Below, in pieces: positions 51,670 to 60,117 of a DNA stretch of 64,000 nt (positions within the stretch are counted from its first letter, which is position 1; each line of letters starts with the position of its first letter). The position numbers and the translations under genes were made by a program. A model generated the notes under the pieces. The model saw only the letters and a list, made by a program, of their open reading frames with translations. It searched no databases and was not told the origin of the DNA. Source of the stretch: Rhodospirillales bacterium (GTDB taxonomy: Bacteria > Pseudomonadota > Alphaproteobacteria > Rhodospirillales > WMHbin7). The stretch lies in contig JACRJC010000040.1 in NCBI GenBank assembly GCA_016215555.1, forward strand, positions 23,939 through 87,938, given 5' to 3'.

Positions 51670-51762
51670 AATTCTTACCTTATTTCTTTCCTCAAGGCGA
51701 TGGGGTTGCCCGCGCGTTTTACGCGCCAACCGCAAATTTTGCGGCCGTCGATTTGAGGATCA

Positions 51763-52521
51763 TCAATGCACGTCGGCCCAGATCTTGCGCTTCAGCGCAT
51801 AGAACAGGCCGGTCAGGACCAGAAGGAAGATCAGGGTTTTCAGGCCCATGCTCTTGCGCTCGTCCAGTTCCGGCTCGGCCGCCCAGTTCAGGAAGGCCAC
51901 GACGTCCATGGTCAACTGATGGCTGGTGGCCTTGGTGCCGTCGGCATAGGTGACCAGATCGTCCGAGATCTGGGGGGCCATGCCGATCTGGTTGCCAGGG
52001 AAGATCTTGTTGTAGTTCATGCCGTCATTGAGCTTGTAGTCGGCCGGAGCGTCCTCGAAGCCCATCAGCAGGCTGTAGACATAGTCGGGGCCGCCGGCGC
52101 GGGCCTTGGTGATCAAGGACAGGTCGGGCGGCAGGGCGCCGTTGTTGGAAACGCGGGCCGCCTGATCGTTGGCGAAGGGCGGGATATAGCGGTCCGAAAG
52201 CTTGCCCGGACGGTTGAACATCTCGCCTTCGTCATTGGGGCCGTCCTTGACCTCGCGCTCGCCGGCCACGGCCTTGGCTTCATCTTCGCTAAGACCGATC
52301 TCCTTCAGATTGCGATAGGCGACCAGCTTCAGTCCGTGGCAGTTGCTGCAGACCTCGTGGAAGATCTGGAAGCCGCGCTTCATCTGCGCCTTGTCATAGG
52401 CGCCGAACAGGCCGTCCCAGCTCCAAGATTGCTTGTCGAGATGAGCGCCGCCCGAGGCCAGGGCCGGAGCCGAGGCCAGGCCGAAGGCAAGTGCTGCCGG
52501 AATAAGAACGTTGCGCAACAT
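51763..52521 (-). CDS. petC: Cytochrome c1 of the bc1 complex
   Basis: The 252-residue protein has a signal peptide ([22 protein letters not shown]). The haem c site is VCSNCHGL (C58, C61, H62), the axial Met is in GMAPQ, the cyt c1 signature is GGPDYVYSLL, and a C-terminal anchor helix (TLIFLLVLTGLFYALKRKIW) is present. It passes electrons from the Rieske protein to cytochrome c at the inner membrane. Start ATG 52521 forms TAATG with the petB stop, so the three pet genes are coupled. A longer frame to 52884 is in petB and is not real. Confidence 0.96.
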   Translation of the reverse strand: MLRNVLIPAALAFGLASAPALASGGAHLDKQSWSWDGLFGAYDKAQMKRGFQIFHEVCSNCHGLKLVAYRNLKEIGLSEDEAKAVAGEREVKDGPNDEGEMFNRPGKLSDRYIPPFANDQAARVSNNGALPPDLSLITKARAGGPDYVYSLLMGFEDAPADYKLNDGMNYNKIFPGNQIGMAPQISDDLVTYADGTKATSHQLTMDVVAFLNWAAEPELDERKSMGLKTLIFLLVLTGLFYALKRKIWADVH

Positions 52522-53738
52522 TATGCCTTCTCCTTCAGAACGCTGGCGCTGATGCTGGCCGGCAGGGCCAAGGGCTTTTCCAGCCGGCCCAGAAGCGGCA
52601 ACACCACCAGAAGATGGAAGAAATACCAAGCGGTGGCGGCCTGACCGATGGGAATGTAATTGCCCTCGGCGGGCTTGCCGCCGATCCAGCCCAAGACGAC
52701 GCAGTCGGCCAGGAACAGCCAGAAGAACCATTTGAAGACGGGGCGGAAGCGGCCGCTTTTCACCTTGCTGCTGTCCAGCCAGGGTAGGGCGAACAGCACC
52801 AGGATGGCGCCGAACATGGCGATCACGCCGCCCAGCTTGTCGGGAATGGCGCGCAGGATGGCGTAGAAGGGCAGATAGTACCATTCCGGCACGATATGCG
52901 GCGGCGTCACCATCGGATTGGCCGGGATGTAATTGTCAGGTTCGCCGAAGAAGTTGGGGGCGAAGAAGACGAAGCCCAGGAAGACGACCATGAAGACGCC
53001 GACCCCGAACAGATCCTTGATCGTGTAGTAGGGGTGGAAGGGGATGGTGTCCTGCGGCCCCTTGATCTCGATGCCCGAGGGATTGCTGGACTTCGAGGTG
53101 TGCAGCGCCACCAGATGCAGGAAGACCAGGGCGAAGATGACGAAGGGCAGCAGATAATGCAGCGAGAAGAAGCGGTTCAGCGTCGGATTGTCGACGGCGA
53201 AGCCGCCCCACAGCCAAGTGACGATGAAATCGCCGACCACCGGCACCGCCGAGAACAGGTTGGTGATGACGGTGGCACCCCAGAAGCTCATCTGGCCCCA
53301 AGGCAGAACATAGCCCATGAAGGCGGTGGCCATCATGGCCAGATAGATCAGCAGGCCGATCCACCACAGAATCTCGCGCGGGGCCTTGTAGGAACCGTAA
53401 TACATGCCGCGGAAAATGTGGATATAGACGCAGATGAAGAAGAACGAGGCGCCGTTCATGTGCAGATAGCGCAACAGCCAGCCGTAATTGACGTCGCGCA
53501 TGATGCGCTCGACCGAATCGAAGGCCATGCTGGTGTGGCCGGTATAGTTCATGGCCAGGACGATGCCGGTCATGATCATGATGACCAGGGCGAACAGGGC
53601 CAGGGAGCCGAAATTCCACCAGTAGTTCAGATTCTTGGGCGTGGGATAGGACGAGGTCGAATGCTCCAGCACGGTGAACAGCGGGATGCGCTCGTCGATC
53701 CACTTGATGATCTTGTTGTCGAAAGCAGGGGCGCTCAT
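52521..53738 (-). CDS. petB: Cytochrome b of the bc1 complex
   Basis: The 405-residue protein has eight membrane helices and the paired haem-ligand histidines ([16 protein letters not shown], then [22 protein letters not shown]). The Qo-site PEWY motif is [20 protein letters not shown]. It oxidises ubiquinol and moves electrons between haems bL and bH. It is the middle gene of petABC, sharing one base with petC and starting 20 bases after petA. Confidence 0.97.
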   Translation of the reverse strand: MSAPAFDNKIIKWIDERIPLFTVLEHSTSSYPTPKNLNYWWNFGSLALFALVIMIMTGIVLAMNYTGHTSMAFDSVERIMRDVNYGWLLRYLHMNGASFFFICVYIHIFRGMYYGSYKAPREILWWIGLLIYLAMMATAFMGYVLPWGQMSFWGATVITNLFSAVPVVGDFIVTWLWGGFAVDNPTLNRFFSLHYLLPFVIFALVFLHLVALHTSKSSNPSGIEIKGPQDTIPFHPYYTIKDLFGVGVFMVVFLGFVFFAPNFFGEPDNYIPANPMVTPPHIVPEWYYLPFYAILRAIPDKLGGVIAMFGAILVLFALPWLDSSKVKSGRFRPVFKWFFWLFLADCVVLGWIGGKPAEGNYIPIGQAATAWYFFHLLVVLPLLGRLEKPLALPASISASVLKEKA

Positions 53739-53758
53739 GAGCCTTTATCCTTTTTTCT

Positions 53759-54316
53759 TTAGCCGATACGGATCGATGTATCGGTGAGGAAGGTGTATTT
53801 GGGAACGGGCAGGTTCAAAGGAGCGGGTCCCTTGCGGATGCGTCCCGAAGTGTCGTAGTGCGAGCCGTGGCAGGGGCAGAACCAGCCGCCGAAATCGCCG
53901 CGCGGATCAGCCGCCTTCTGGCCCAGCGGAATGCAGCCCAGATGGGTGCAGACGCCGATCAGGATCAGCCATTGGGCCTTCTGGACGCGGTCCTTGTCGG
54001 CCTTGGGGTCGCGCAGATCGGCCATCGGCGTCTCTTCGGCGGCCTTGACCTCGTCGGCGGTGCGATGGCGCACGAAGACCGGCTTGCCCTGCCAGGTGAC
54101 GGTGACGGCCATGCCCTCGGCGACCTTGGACAGATCGACTTCGGTGGTCGACAGGGCCAGCGTGTCGGCGGCGGGGTTCATGCTGTGCACGAACGGCCAC
54201 AGGGCCAGGGCGGTGCCTACGGCGCCAACGGCGGAAGTGGCGATCAGGAGGAAGTCGCGGCGCGATTCGCCCTGGGAGGAGCCGCTGGGGGCGGCGGAGA
54301 TGGAATGAGACGACAT
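53759..54316 (-). CDS. petA: Rieske iron-sulfur protein of the bc1 complex
   Basis: The 185-residue protein has a Tat-type anchor ([20 protein letters not shown]). The [2Fe-2S] domain has box I CTHLGC (C123, H125, C128) and box II CPCHGSH (C147, C149, H150), with ligands C123, H125, C147, H150 and a disulfide C128-C149. It is the mobile electron carrier of the complex. ATG 54316 is preceded by GAGGGAAAC. The longer frame to 54565 runs through promoter DNA. First gene of petABC. Confidence 0.97.
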   Translation of the reverse strand: MSSHSISAAPSGSSQGESRRDFLLIATSAVGAVGTALALWPFVHSMNPAADTLALSTTEVDLSKVAEGMAVTVTWQGKPVFVRHRTADEVKAAEETPMADLRDPKADKDRVQKAQWLILIGVCTHLGCIPLGQKAADPRGDFGGWFCPCHGSHYDTSGRIRKGPAPLNLPVPKYTFLTDTSIRIG

Positions 54317-54588
54317 CAGTTTCCCTCGGTTCAAGGCCAGGCCGGGCGGGTCGGATTCCGACCCCGAGGCGATGGCGCGTATAACCCTACGAATTCTCGA
54401 GCAAACCCGAAAACAACGAAATAGCCCGCCCCGGCCCACACTCCCCTTGCGGCCGTTCAAGGATTTCGGACCGAAGCGTATACCCGAAGCGGGTAGGATT
54501 GGAAAGGCAGAAATACCGGGAATGAGCGGTATATCGGAAAAAGCTGAAGGATCAAAGCGGGCCAAGCATGGGCTTTTTCCTTGTCATC
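54317..54588. other. petA upstream region without genes
   Basis: This 272-base stretch between petA (leftward) and the MarR-GNAT gene (rightward) holds no credible ORF. It contains the promoter region of petABC. One dyad, ATACCG-N8-CGGTAT at 54513-54532, and a direct repeat CCGAAGCG near 54472 are visible. I cannot assign a regulator. Confidence 0.5.
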
Positions 54589-54626
54589 TGGACGAATTCG
54601 GGAACATAGTTGTATAGTACAACTAT
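54589..54626 (+). promoter_or_regulatory. Promoter and MarR-type operator abutting the start codon
   Basis: ATAGTTGTA-TAG-TACAACTAT (54606-54626) is a perfect 9-bp inverted repeat ending immediately before ATG 54627. The -10-like TATAGT (54613-54618) lies inside it, with TGGACG (54589-54594) 18 bases upstream. Transcription would start at about the ATG, giving a leaderless or nearly leaderless mRNA, and a bound MarR dimer would cover the promoter. Confidence 0.75.
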
Positions 54627-55604
54627 ATGGCAGGCTGTATGATTGATCGTCAGCGAAAAGCCCTGATCGAACCCCTGCGAGCCGCCTCGCGCCTGCTGGT
54701 TCGCGAGTTGGGCTTCATGGGCGGCACTTTGGCGGGCACCCGGCATCCGCCGTCCGCCGTCCATGCGCTGATCGAAATCGGGCGGGCTGGCAGGCTGGCC
54801 GCCCGCGACCTGTGCGGCCTCCTCAATCTCGACAAGTCCAGCGTCAGCCGCATGCTGCGCAAGCTGATCGAAGCGGGCGAGATCGATGCCTGGCCGGATG
54901 GGCAAGATGCGCGGTCGAAATACCTGACCCTGACCGCCAAGGGGCGGGGAAGCCTGAAAATGATCGACAATCTGGCGTGCCGTCAGGTTGACGCGGCTCT
55001 GGCCCTGCTGCCGGCGGAAACGCGGCGCCAGACGGTCGATGGGCTGGCCGCCTATGCCCAGGCCCTGAAATCCTGCCGCACCGGCCAGGCGGCGCCCGAA
55101 GCCCCCCCGACACGCATCGAAGCGGGCTATCGGCATGGCGTCGCTGGCAGAGCGGCTTTTCTGCATGCAAGCTATTATGGGCGGCATTGGGGATTCGGCG
55201 CCCTTTTCGAAAGCAAGGTGGCTGCGGGCATGGCCGATTTCATCCTCCGGCTTGACCGTCCTTGCAATGGCCTATGGACGGCGCTAGACGGGGACGTCAT
55301 CCTGGGCATGATCGCCATCGACGGCGAGGATTTGGGCGACGACACGGCGCATTTGCGCTGGTTCATCCTGGACGAAACCCTTCGCGGGCAGGGCCTGGGT
55401 TCGCAACTGCTGGCCGAGGCCGTCACTTTTTGCGATCGGCAAAAGTTCGCTCGCATCCGGCTGTGGACCTTCAAGGGGCTGGAGGCGGCGCGCCGTCTGT
55501 ACGAAAAGGCCGATTTCGTCCTGGAAAAGGAATATTCCGGAAATCAATGGGGCAAGGATGTGACCGAACAAATCTTCGTCCGCACATGCAGGCAAGCCTC
55601 ATGA
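54627..55604 (+). CDS. MarR-GNAT fusion protein
   Basis: The 325-residue protein joins two domains. Residues 1-145 form a MarR winged helix (ALIEIGRAGRLAARDLCGLL, then LDKSSVSRMLRKLIEAGEI and DARSKYLTLTAKG). Residues about 165-320 form a GNAT acetyltransferase (HLRWFILDETLRGQGLGSQLLAEAV with the Q/R-x-x-G-x-G/A acetyl-CoA loop, then RLYEKADFVLEKEY). Such fusions are known and are usually single-gene autoregulated systems with unknown substrate. ATG 54627 abuts a perfect palindrome; ATG 54639 is an alternative. It overlaps trmL. Confidence 0.92.
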   Translation: MAGCMIDRQRKALIEPLRAASRLLVRELGFMGGTLAGTRHPPSAVHALIEIGRAGRLAARDLCGLLNLDKSSVSRMLRKLIEAGEIDAWPDGQDARSKYLTLTAKGRGSLKMIDNLACRQVDAALALLPAETRRQTVDGLAAYAQALKSCRTGQAAPEAPPTRIEAGYRHGVAGRAAFLHASYYGRHWGFGALFESKVAAGMADFILRLDRPCNGLWTALDGDVILGMIAIDGEDLGDDTAHLRWFILDETLRGQGLGSQLLAEAVTFCDRQKFARIRLWTFKGLEAARRLYEKADFVLEKEYSGNQWGKDVTEQIFVRTCRQAS

Positions 55605-56071
55605 TGCAAGATCTTCGCCTGGCCATGTTCGAGCCCGACATCCCTCAGAATACGGGCGCGGTGCTGCGCCTGGCCGCTTGCCTGGGGGCGGGGGCCGATC
55701 TGATCGAGCCCTTCGGTTTCCTGTGGGACGACAAAAAGCTGAAGCGGGCGGGGATGGATTATCTGGACCGGGTCGATCTGGCCCGCCACGCTTCGTGGAC
55801 GGCCTTCGATTCCTGGCGGACGAAGGCGGGCCGCCGGCTGGTCCTGTTCACCACCCAGGGGGCGATTCCCTTGCCGCAAGCCCAATTCGCCCCCGGCGAT
55901 TTGCTGCTGTTCGGCTCGGAAAGCCAGGGCGTGCCCGACAAGGTCCATCGGGCGGCGGGCCTGCGGGTGGCGATTCCCCTGCAGACCGGCGAGCGCTCGC
56001 TGAATGTCGCCCAGGCGGCGGCCATCGGCCTCTATACGGCGCTGTCTCAGCTTGGTAAGTTGCCGGGATGA
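55601..56071 (+). CDS. trmL: tRNA (cytidine/uridine-34 2'-O)-methyltransferase TrmL
   Basis: The 156-residue SPOUT enzyme has LAMFEPDIPQNTGAVLRLAACLGA at the N-terminus, DLLLFGSESQGVPDKVHRAAG in the middle, and the knot-forming C-terminus IPLQTGERSLNVAQAAAIGLY. TrmL methylates the wobble base of tRNA-Leu. The start overlaps the end of the MarR-GNAT gene. The end overlaps mobB by four bases (ATGA at 56068), so a four-gene operon is likely. Confidence 0.93.
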   Translation: MMQDLRLAMFEPDIPQNTGAVLRLAACLGAGADLIEPFGFLWDDKKLKRAGMDYLDRVDLARHASWTAFDSWRTKAGRRLVLFTTQGAIPLPQAQFAPGDLLLFGSESQGVPDKVHRAAGLRVAIPLQTGERSLNVAQAAAIGLYTALSQLGKLPG

Positions 56072-56571
56072 AAGTCTTCGGCATCGTCGGATCCAGCGGC
56101 AGCGGCAAAACCACGCTATTGAAGCGCCTGATTCCCGAATTGGCCGGGCGCGGGGTGCGTCTGGCCACCGTCAAGCATTCGCATCACGGGGCGATGGTCG
56201 ATGGGCCGGGCGATCCCGGCTTCGATGCCAGAGCGGCCGGCGCCGTGGCCAGCCTGATCGCCTCGCCCAGCCGCTGGGTGAAGGTGGAAGGCCGGGCCGA
56301 GGACGACGAACCGGCGCTGGGCGACATCCTGGCCCGCCTCTCGCCCGCCGATCTGGTGCTGATCGAGGGCTTCAAACGCTATCCGCACGCCAAGCTGGAA
56401 GTCTATCGCCCGGATCATGGCCGCGAACCCATCTGGCCCCAGGATCCGTCGGTGGCGGCGGTGGCCAGCGACGCCAAGAACTTGCCCGATCTCGGCGCCA
56501 GGCCCTTGTTCTCCTTGGAAGACATTTCCAGCATCGCTACATTCTTGATGACGCACTCGGAAAGCCAATAA
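56068..56571 (+). CDS. mobB: Molybdopterin-guanine dinucleotide biosynthesis protein MobB
   Basis: The 167-residue P-loop protein has VFGIVGSSGSGKTTLLKRLIPEL at the N-terminus, VRLATVKHSHHGAMVDGPG and DLVLIEGFKRYPHAKLEVYRP, diagnostic of MobB. It assists MobA in forming the guanine dinucleotide form of the molybdenum cofactor. The molybdoenzyme at the left edge is a potential user. It overlaps trmL and precedes the M32 gene by five bases. Confidence 0.93.
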   Translation: MKVFGIVGSSGSGKTTLLKRLIPELAGRGVRLATVKHSHHGAMVDGPGDPGFDARAAGAVASLIASPSRWVKVEGRAEDDEPALGDILARLSPADLVLIEGFKRYPHAKLEVYRPDHGREPIWPQDPSVAAVASDAKNLPDLGARPLFSLEDISSIATFLMTHSESQ

Positions 56572-56576
56572 GAAAA

Positions 56577-58067
56577 ATGCCGCAAAATGCCTATCAGAAG
56601 CTGGAGGCGCTGTTCGCCCGCCTGCTGCGCATCGAAGACGCCGTCGCCATTCTGCAATGGGACGGGGCGGTGATGATGCCCGATGGCGCCGCCGTTTCCA
56701 GGGCCGAGGAAGTCGCGACCCTCAAAGGCCTGCATCACAAGATGCTGGCCGCGCCCTCGGTGGCCGGGCTGATCTGCAAGGCCAATCATCTGGAGTTGGA
56801 CGACTGGCAGCGGGCCAATTTAGGGGAAATGTCGCGCCAGTGGATTCACGCCCATGCCGTGCCGGCCCGCCTGATCGAAGCCTTGGCCCGCGCCACCTCG
56901 GCCTGCGAGATGGTCTGGCGCGACGCCAGGCCCCGGGGCGATTTCAAGGCGGTGCGAAAGCCTTTCGAGAAGGTGCTGGCGCTCACCCGCGAGGCCGGCC
57001 AAGCCAAGGCCGAGCCCTTGGGCGTCACCCCATACGAGGCCTTGATGGATCTCTACGAGCCCGAGGCCCGCGAGGACAGGATCGAGGCCTTGTTCGCCGA
57101 TCTCGAACCCTTCATCGCCCAGTCGCTGCCCCAGGCGCTGGAGCGCCAGGGGGAGCCCCCCCCGTCCTTGCAGGGCAAGGTCAGCCAGGCCCGCCAGAAG
57201 GAATTGGGACGTCATCTGATGGGCGTCATCGGCTTCGATTTCAGCAAGGGACGGCTTGACGAAAGCGCCCATCCCTTTTCCGGCGGAACGCCTTCGGATG
57301 TGCGCATCACGACTCGCTACGACGAGGCCGATCCTTTGAAATCGCTGATGGGCGTGGCCCATGAAACCGGGCATGCGCTGTACGAAATGAATCTGCCCAA
57401 GGACTGGCGGCATCAGCCGGTGGGCCGGGCGCGCGGCATGGCGCTGCATGAAAGCCAGTCCTTGATCGTGGAAATGCAGGCCTGCCGCTCGCGCGCCTTC
57501 GCCACCTTCCTGGCCCCCAAACTGGCCGAAAGCCTGGGGTTGGATTGGAGTGCCCGGGAACTTCGCAAACGTCTGGCCCGGGTCGCCCCCGGCTTCATCC
57601 GCGTCGATGCCGACGAACTGACCTATTCGGCCCATGTCATCCTGCGCTTCCGTCTGGAGCGCGCCATGATCCGGGGCGATCTGAAAGTGGCCGATCTGCC
57701 GGACGCCTGGAACCAATGCATGACCCGGCTGCTGGGCATCACGCCGCCCAGCCCCCGCGAAGGCTGCTTGCAGGACATTCACTGGTACGACGGCGCCATC
57801 GGCTATTTTCCCAGCTACACGCTGGGGGCGCTTTCGGCGGCGCAGATTTTTCAGGCGGCGGAAAAGTCCTTGCCCGCCTTGCGCCGGAATTTGGAAGAAG
57901 GCGATTTCAAGCCGCTGATGGGCTGGCTGGGCGAGAATATCCACGGCCAGGGCTGCAAGGGTTCGACCGACGAGATCTTGCAGCGCGCCACCGGCCAGCC
58001 CCTGAGCACAGCTCCCTTCAAGGCGCATATCCGGCGGCGATATTTGAACGGCGAGATGGCCGAATGA
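56577..58067 (+). CDS. Carboxypeptidase Taq (M32 family)
   Basis: The 496-residue metallopeptidase has the HEXXH site VAHETGHALYEM (H262, H266), HESQSLIVEMQ (with the third ligand Glu), and the M32 signatures IRVDADELTYSAHVILRF and DIHWYDGAIGYFPSYTLG. It removes C-terminal residues from peptides in the cytoplasm. ATG 56577 is preceded by AATAAGAAA, a weak ribosome site. It overlaps the downstream hydrolase by four bases. Confidence 0.94.
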   Translation: MPQNAYQKLEALFARLLRIEDAVAILQWDGAVMMPDGAAVSRAEEVATLKGLHHKMLAAPSVAGLICKANHLELDDWQRANLGEMSRQWIHAHAVPARLIEALARATSACEMVWRDARPRGDFKAVRKPFEKVLALTREAGQAKAEPLGVTPYEALMDLYEPEAREDRIEALFADLEPFIAQSLPQALERQGEPPPSLQGKVSQARQKELGRHLMGVIGFDFSKGRLDESAHPFSGGTPSDVRITTRYDEADPLKSLMGVAHETGHALYEMNLPKDWRHQPVGRARGMALHESQSLIVEMQACRSRAFATFLAPKLAESLGLDWSARELRKRLARVAPGFIRVDADELTYSAHVILRFRLERAMIRGDLKVADLPDAWNQCMTRLLGITPPSPREGCLQDIHWYDGAIGYFPSYTLGALSAAQIFQAAEKSLPALRRNLEEGDFKPLMGWLGENIHGQGCKGSTDEILQRATGQPLSTAPFKAHIRRRYLNGEMAE

Positions 58068-58897
58068 TCCCGCAATTCCGGCAGGCGGCGGCGTTGCTTC
58101 TGGTCTTGATCCTGAATCTGCCCGCCCTGGCCGGCGAGCGCGAAGAAAGACTGCAAATCCTCTTCCCCGCCAACCGGAACGGCGAAACCGTCCATCTGGA
58201 AGGTCTTTTGCGGATGCCGGACGGGCCGGGGCCGTTTCCGCTGGCCCTTCTCAATCACGGAACCGGCGCCCGGGCCAAATCGCAAAAGCCCGAGGATCTC
58301 GATTTTCTCGCCCGCTGGTTTCTTGATCGCGGCTGGGCGGCGGCCATGGTCATGCGCCGGTCGTTCGGCCAGTCGGGCGGCCTCTATGTCGAAGCCTATT
58401 CCTGTCCGAACCCGGATTACGCCAAGGCGGGACGAAATGCCGCCGAAGACATTCGGGCCAGCGTCGCGCATTTGCGGGACGTTCCCGGCATCGACCGCGA
58501 GCGGATCGTTCTGGTCGGGCAATCCTCGGGCGGCTGGGCGGTGCTGGCGGCTGCGGCGGAAGCAATCCCCGGGTTGCGGGGCGCCGTCAGTTTTGCGGGT
58601 GGGCGGGGCGGCAATCCGAAGGGCGAGCGCAACTGCCCGCCCGAGGAAAATCTGATCGAGGCCGGACGCGGTTTCGGGAGCAAGGCGAAGGTGCCGACTC
58701 TGTGGATATACGCCGCCAACGACAACCTGACCCCGATCGATTTGATGCGCCGCGTTCAAGAGGCCTATGCCCAAGGATCCGGCGACAGCACCCTGCGCTA
58801 TTACGACGACCCCAAGGCGGGCGGTCATTTCGTGCTGCGCCATCCGGACTATTGGGGCGGCGAGTTGGAAGCCTTCCTGGCCCGAGTCGCGAAGTAA
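58064..58897 (+). CDS. Exported alpha/beta-hydrolase (dienelactone-hydrolase-like)
   Basis: The 277-residue protein has a signal peptide (AALLLVLILNLPALAG). Its alpha/beta hydrolase fold has ALLNHGTGARAKSQ near the oxyanion hole, the nucleophile Ser in LVGQSSGGWAVLAAAAEA, Asp in YAANDNLTPIDL, and His in AGGHFVLRH. It is probably a periplasmic esterase or peptidase. The substrate is unknown. Start ATG 58064 overlaps the M32 stop (ATGA). Confidence 0.88.
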   Translation: MIPQFRQAAALLLVLILNLPALAGEREERLQILFPANRNGETVHLEGLLRMPDGPGPFPLALLNHGTGARAKSQKPEDLDFLARWFLDRGWAAAMVMRRSFGQSGGLYVEAYSCPNPDYAKAGRNAAEDIRASVAHLRDVPGIDRERIVLVGQSSGGWAVLAAAAEAIPGLRGAVSFAGGRGGNPKGERNCPPEENLIEAGRGFGSKAKVPTLWIYAANDNLTPIDLMRRVQEAYAQGSGDSTLRYYDDPKAGGHFVLRHPDYWGGELEAFLARVAK

Positions 58898-59120
58898 TCC
58901 CAGCCTGCGCCTGCAGCATGCCGGCCATGAGGAAAGATGCGAGGAAGAACAATTATATTGCTTTGGCGTCCAGTTATGGAAAGATTGCAACGCATTTCTT
59001 GTTTTATAAGAAATATCCGTATTTGCGGATAAATTGCGGCAGGAGCGGCCATAAAAAATCACTGGATTTCTTTATGCTGCACTGCATCATGGCGACATTC
59101 ACTTGTTTAAGGAGCGTGTC
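58898..59120. other. AT-rich spacer with hairpin and PhaR-like site
   Basis: This 223-base gap has no ORF of note. TATCCG-TATTTG-CGGATA (59015-59032) is a dyad in an AT-rich segment that may end the upstream operon. TGCACTGCA lies at 59078-59086, flanked as ATGC-TGCACTGCA-TC, and is similar to the phaZ and phaR sites. It is followed 35 bases later by the start of a 46-codon gene. Confidence 0.5.
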
Positions 59121-59261
59121 GTGGAATTCAGTTTTATCGCCTTGTTATATGGCGGTTTCGGGGTCGGGCTTTATTCCGCTCTGGCCATCCTTTACACGCT
59201 GCGGGAACGCCTGTCCGCGGATTTCCGCCGGCCGGTCCCGCTGGCCGCAAAGGTCGCGTAA
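59121..59261 (+). CDS. Small membrane protein (46 residues), PhaR-site-associated
   Basis: GTG 59121 is preceded by a strong AAGGAG six to seven bases upstream and opens a 46-codon frame ending TAA at 59261. The product (MEFSFIALLYGGFGVGLYSA at the N-terminus) has one membrane helix, about residues 5-27. A basic tail, RERLSADFRRPVP, follows. The ribosome site, the helix-tail layout and the TGCACTGCA motif about 35 bases upstream argue for a real gene. I recognise no family; it might bind granules or regulate a membrane enzyme. Confidence 0.7.
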   Translation: MEFSFIALLYGGFGVGLYSALAILYTLRERLSADFRRPVPLAAKVA

Positions 59262-59274
59262 GTCCGGGAATCCC

Positions 59275-59288
59275 TTGATCCTAATCAA
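59275..59288. promoter_or_regulatory. Consensus FNR/FixK-type box
   Basis: TTGATCCTAATCAA is an exact match to the FNR-family dyad TTGAT-N4-ATCAA. It lies about 60 bases before the start of the SafE-like gene, in position to activate the SafE/Sco/CobB operon in low oxygen. Confidence 0.82.
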
Positions 59289-59347
59289 TTAAGAACCGTC
59301 AAACGCTTGGTTGATGGGTCCGGCATCGGGGGATATGCTCTCGCCCC

Positions 59348-60103
59348 ATGGAAGCCGCCACCCTGTCCGCCCTTTTGCAATCGGGCCTGTCCTATTGCCA
59401 CACCGCCATCGACGCCGACGGCGGGCTGATGGTCAGCCTGCTGCTGACCGGCCTGGTCGGCGGTTTCACCCATTGCGCAGGCATGTGCGGTCCCTTTGCC
59501 TTGTCGCAAATGGCCGAGCGCATGAAGACCTGCCCGGCCCATCGGATGCGCGAATGGCAGCGCCTGTCCACGGCGCTGCTGATCCCCTATCATCTGGGAC
59601 GTTTGACCACCTACGCCCTGTTGGGGGCGGGAGCCGCCTTGCTGGCTGGCTCGATCGGCGCCGCCACCGGGCTGCGCTGGCTGTCGGCGGGCCTGCTGAT
59701 TCTGGCGGCTTTGCTGTTTTTGGGCTATGCGGCGCCGCATCTGGGCTTGAAGGCCGGCGGCGGCGGCAGCCCCTTGTTCAAGCGCCTGTCCGCTTTCGCC
59801 AGACCGCTGTTCGCGGCGCCCACCGGCCTCAAGGGCTATGTGCTGGGACTGATTCTGGGCTACATTCCCTGTGGATTGGTCTGGGGCGCGCTTTCGGCTT
59901 CGGCGGCTTCCGGTTCGGCGCTGTCGGGGGCCATGGCGATGATGGGATTCGCGCTGGGGACGGTGCCGGGCTTGGTGCTGGTGGCCGGGCTGGGACAATT
60001 GGCGTCGCAACGCTGGGGGGCTTTGGTGCAGCGCGCCGCCCCGATGCTGCTGGTTTTGAATGCGGGCGTCCTGGCCTTCATGGCTTGGCGCATGGTGGCT
60101 TGA
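59348..60103 (+). CDS. Sulfite exporter TauE/SafE-family (DsbD_2-like) membrane protein
   Basis: The 251-residue protein has about six membrane helices. Its Cys-rich motif, GFTHCAGMCGPFALSQ, near residue 40 and the segment GYIPCGLVWGALSASA are hallmarks of the DsbD_2/SafE group found beside cytochrome oxidase assembly genes (for instance next to cco or sco genes). It may move copper or thiol electrons in oxidase maturation. The start has no strong ribosome site. A CcdA-like gene at 27953 is a more distant relative. The FNR box upstream and sco downstream support the oxidase-assembly idea. Confidence 0.85.
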   Translation: MEAATLSALLQSGLSYCHTAIDADGGLMVSLLLTGLVGGFTHCAGMCGPFALSQMAERMKTCPAHRMREWQRLSTALLIPYHLGRLTTYALLGAGAALLAGSIGAATGLRWLSAGLLILAALLFLGYAAPHLGLKAGGGGSPLFKRLSAFARPLFAAPTGLKGYVLGLILGYIPCGLVWGALSASAASGSALSGAMAMMGFALGTVPGLVLVAGLGQLASQRWGALVQRAAPMLLVLNAGVLAFMAWRMVA

Positions 60104-60117
60104 GGGAAAGGACCGAC

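Noticed and set aside
52522..52884. N-terminal extension of cytochrome c1
   Set aside because: The extension lies inside petB out of phase. The signal peptide beginning at 52521 is the real N-terminus, with the normal TAATG junction.
56004..56576. Extension of the M32 carboxypeptidase upstream through mobB
   Set aside because: The extra region overlaps mobB in another phase and has no family resemblance; ATG 56577 gives the standard M32 N-terminus.
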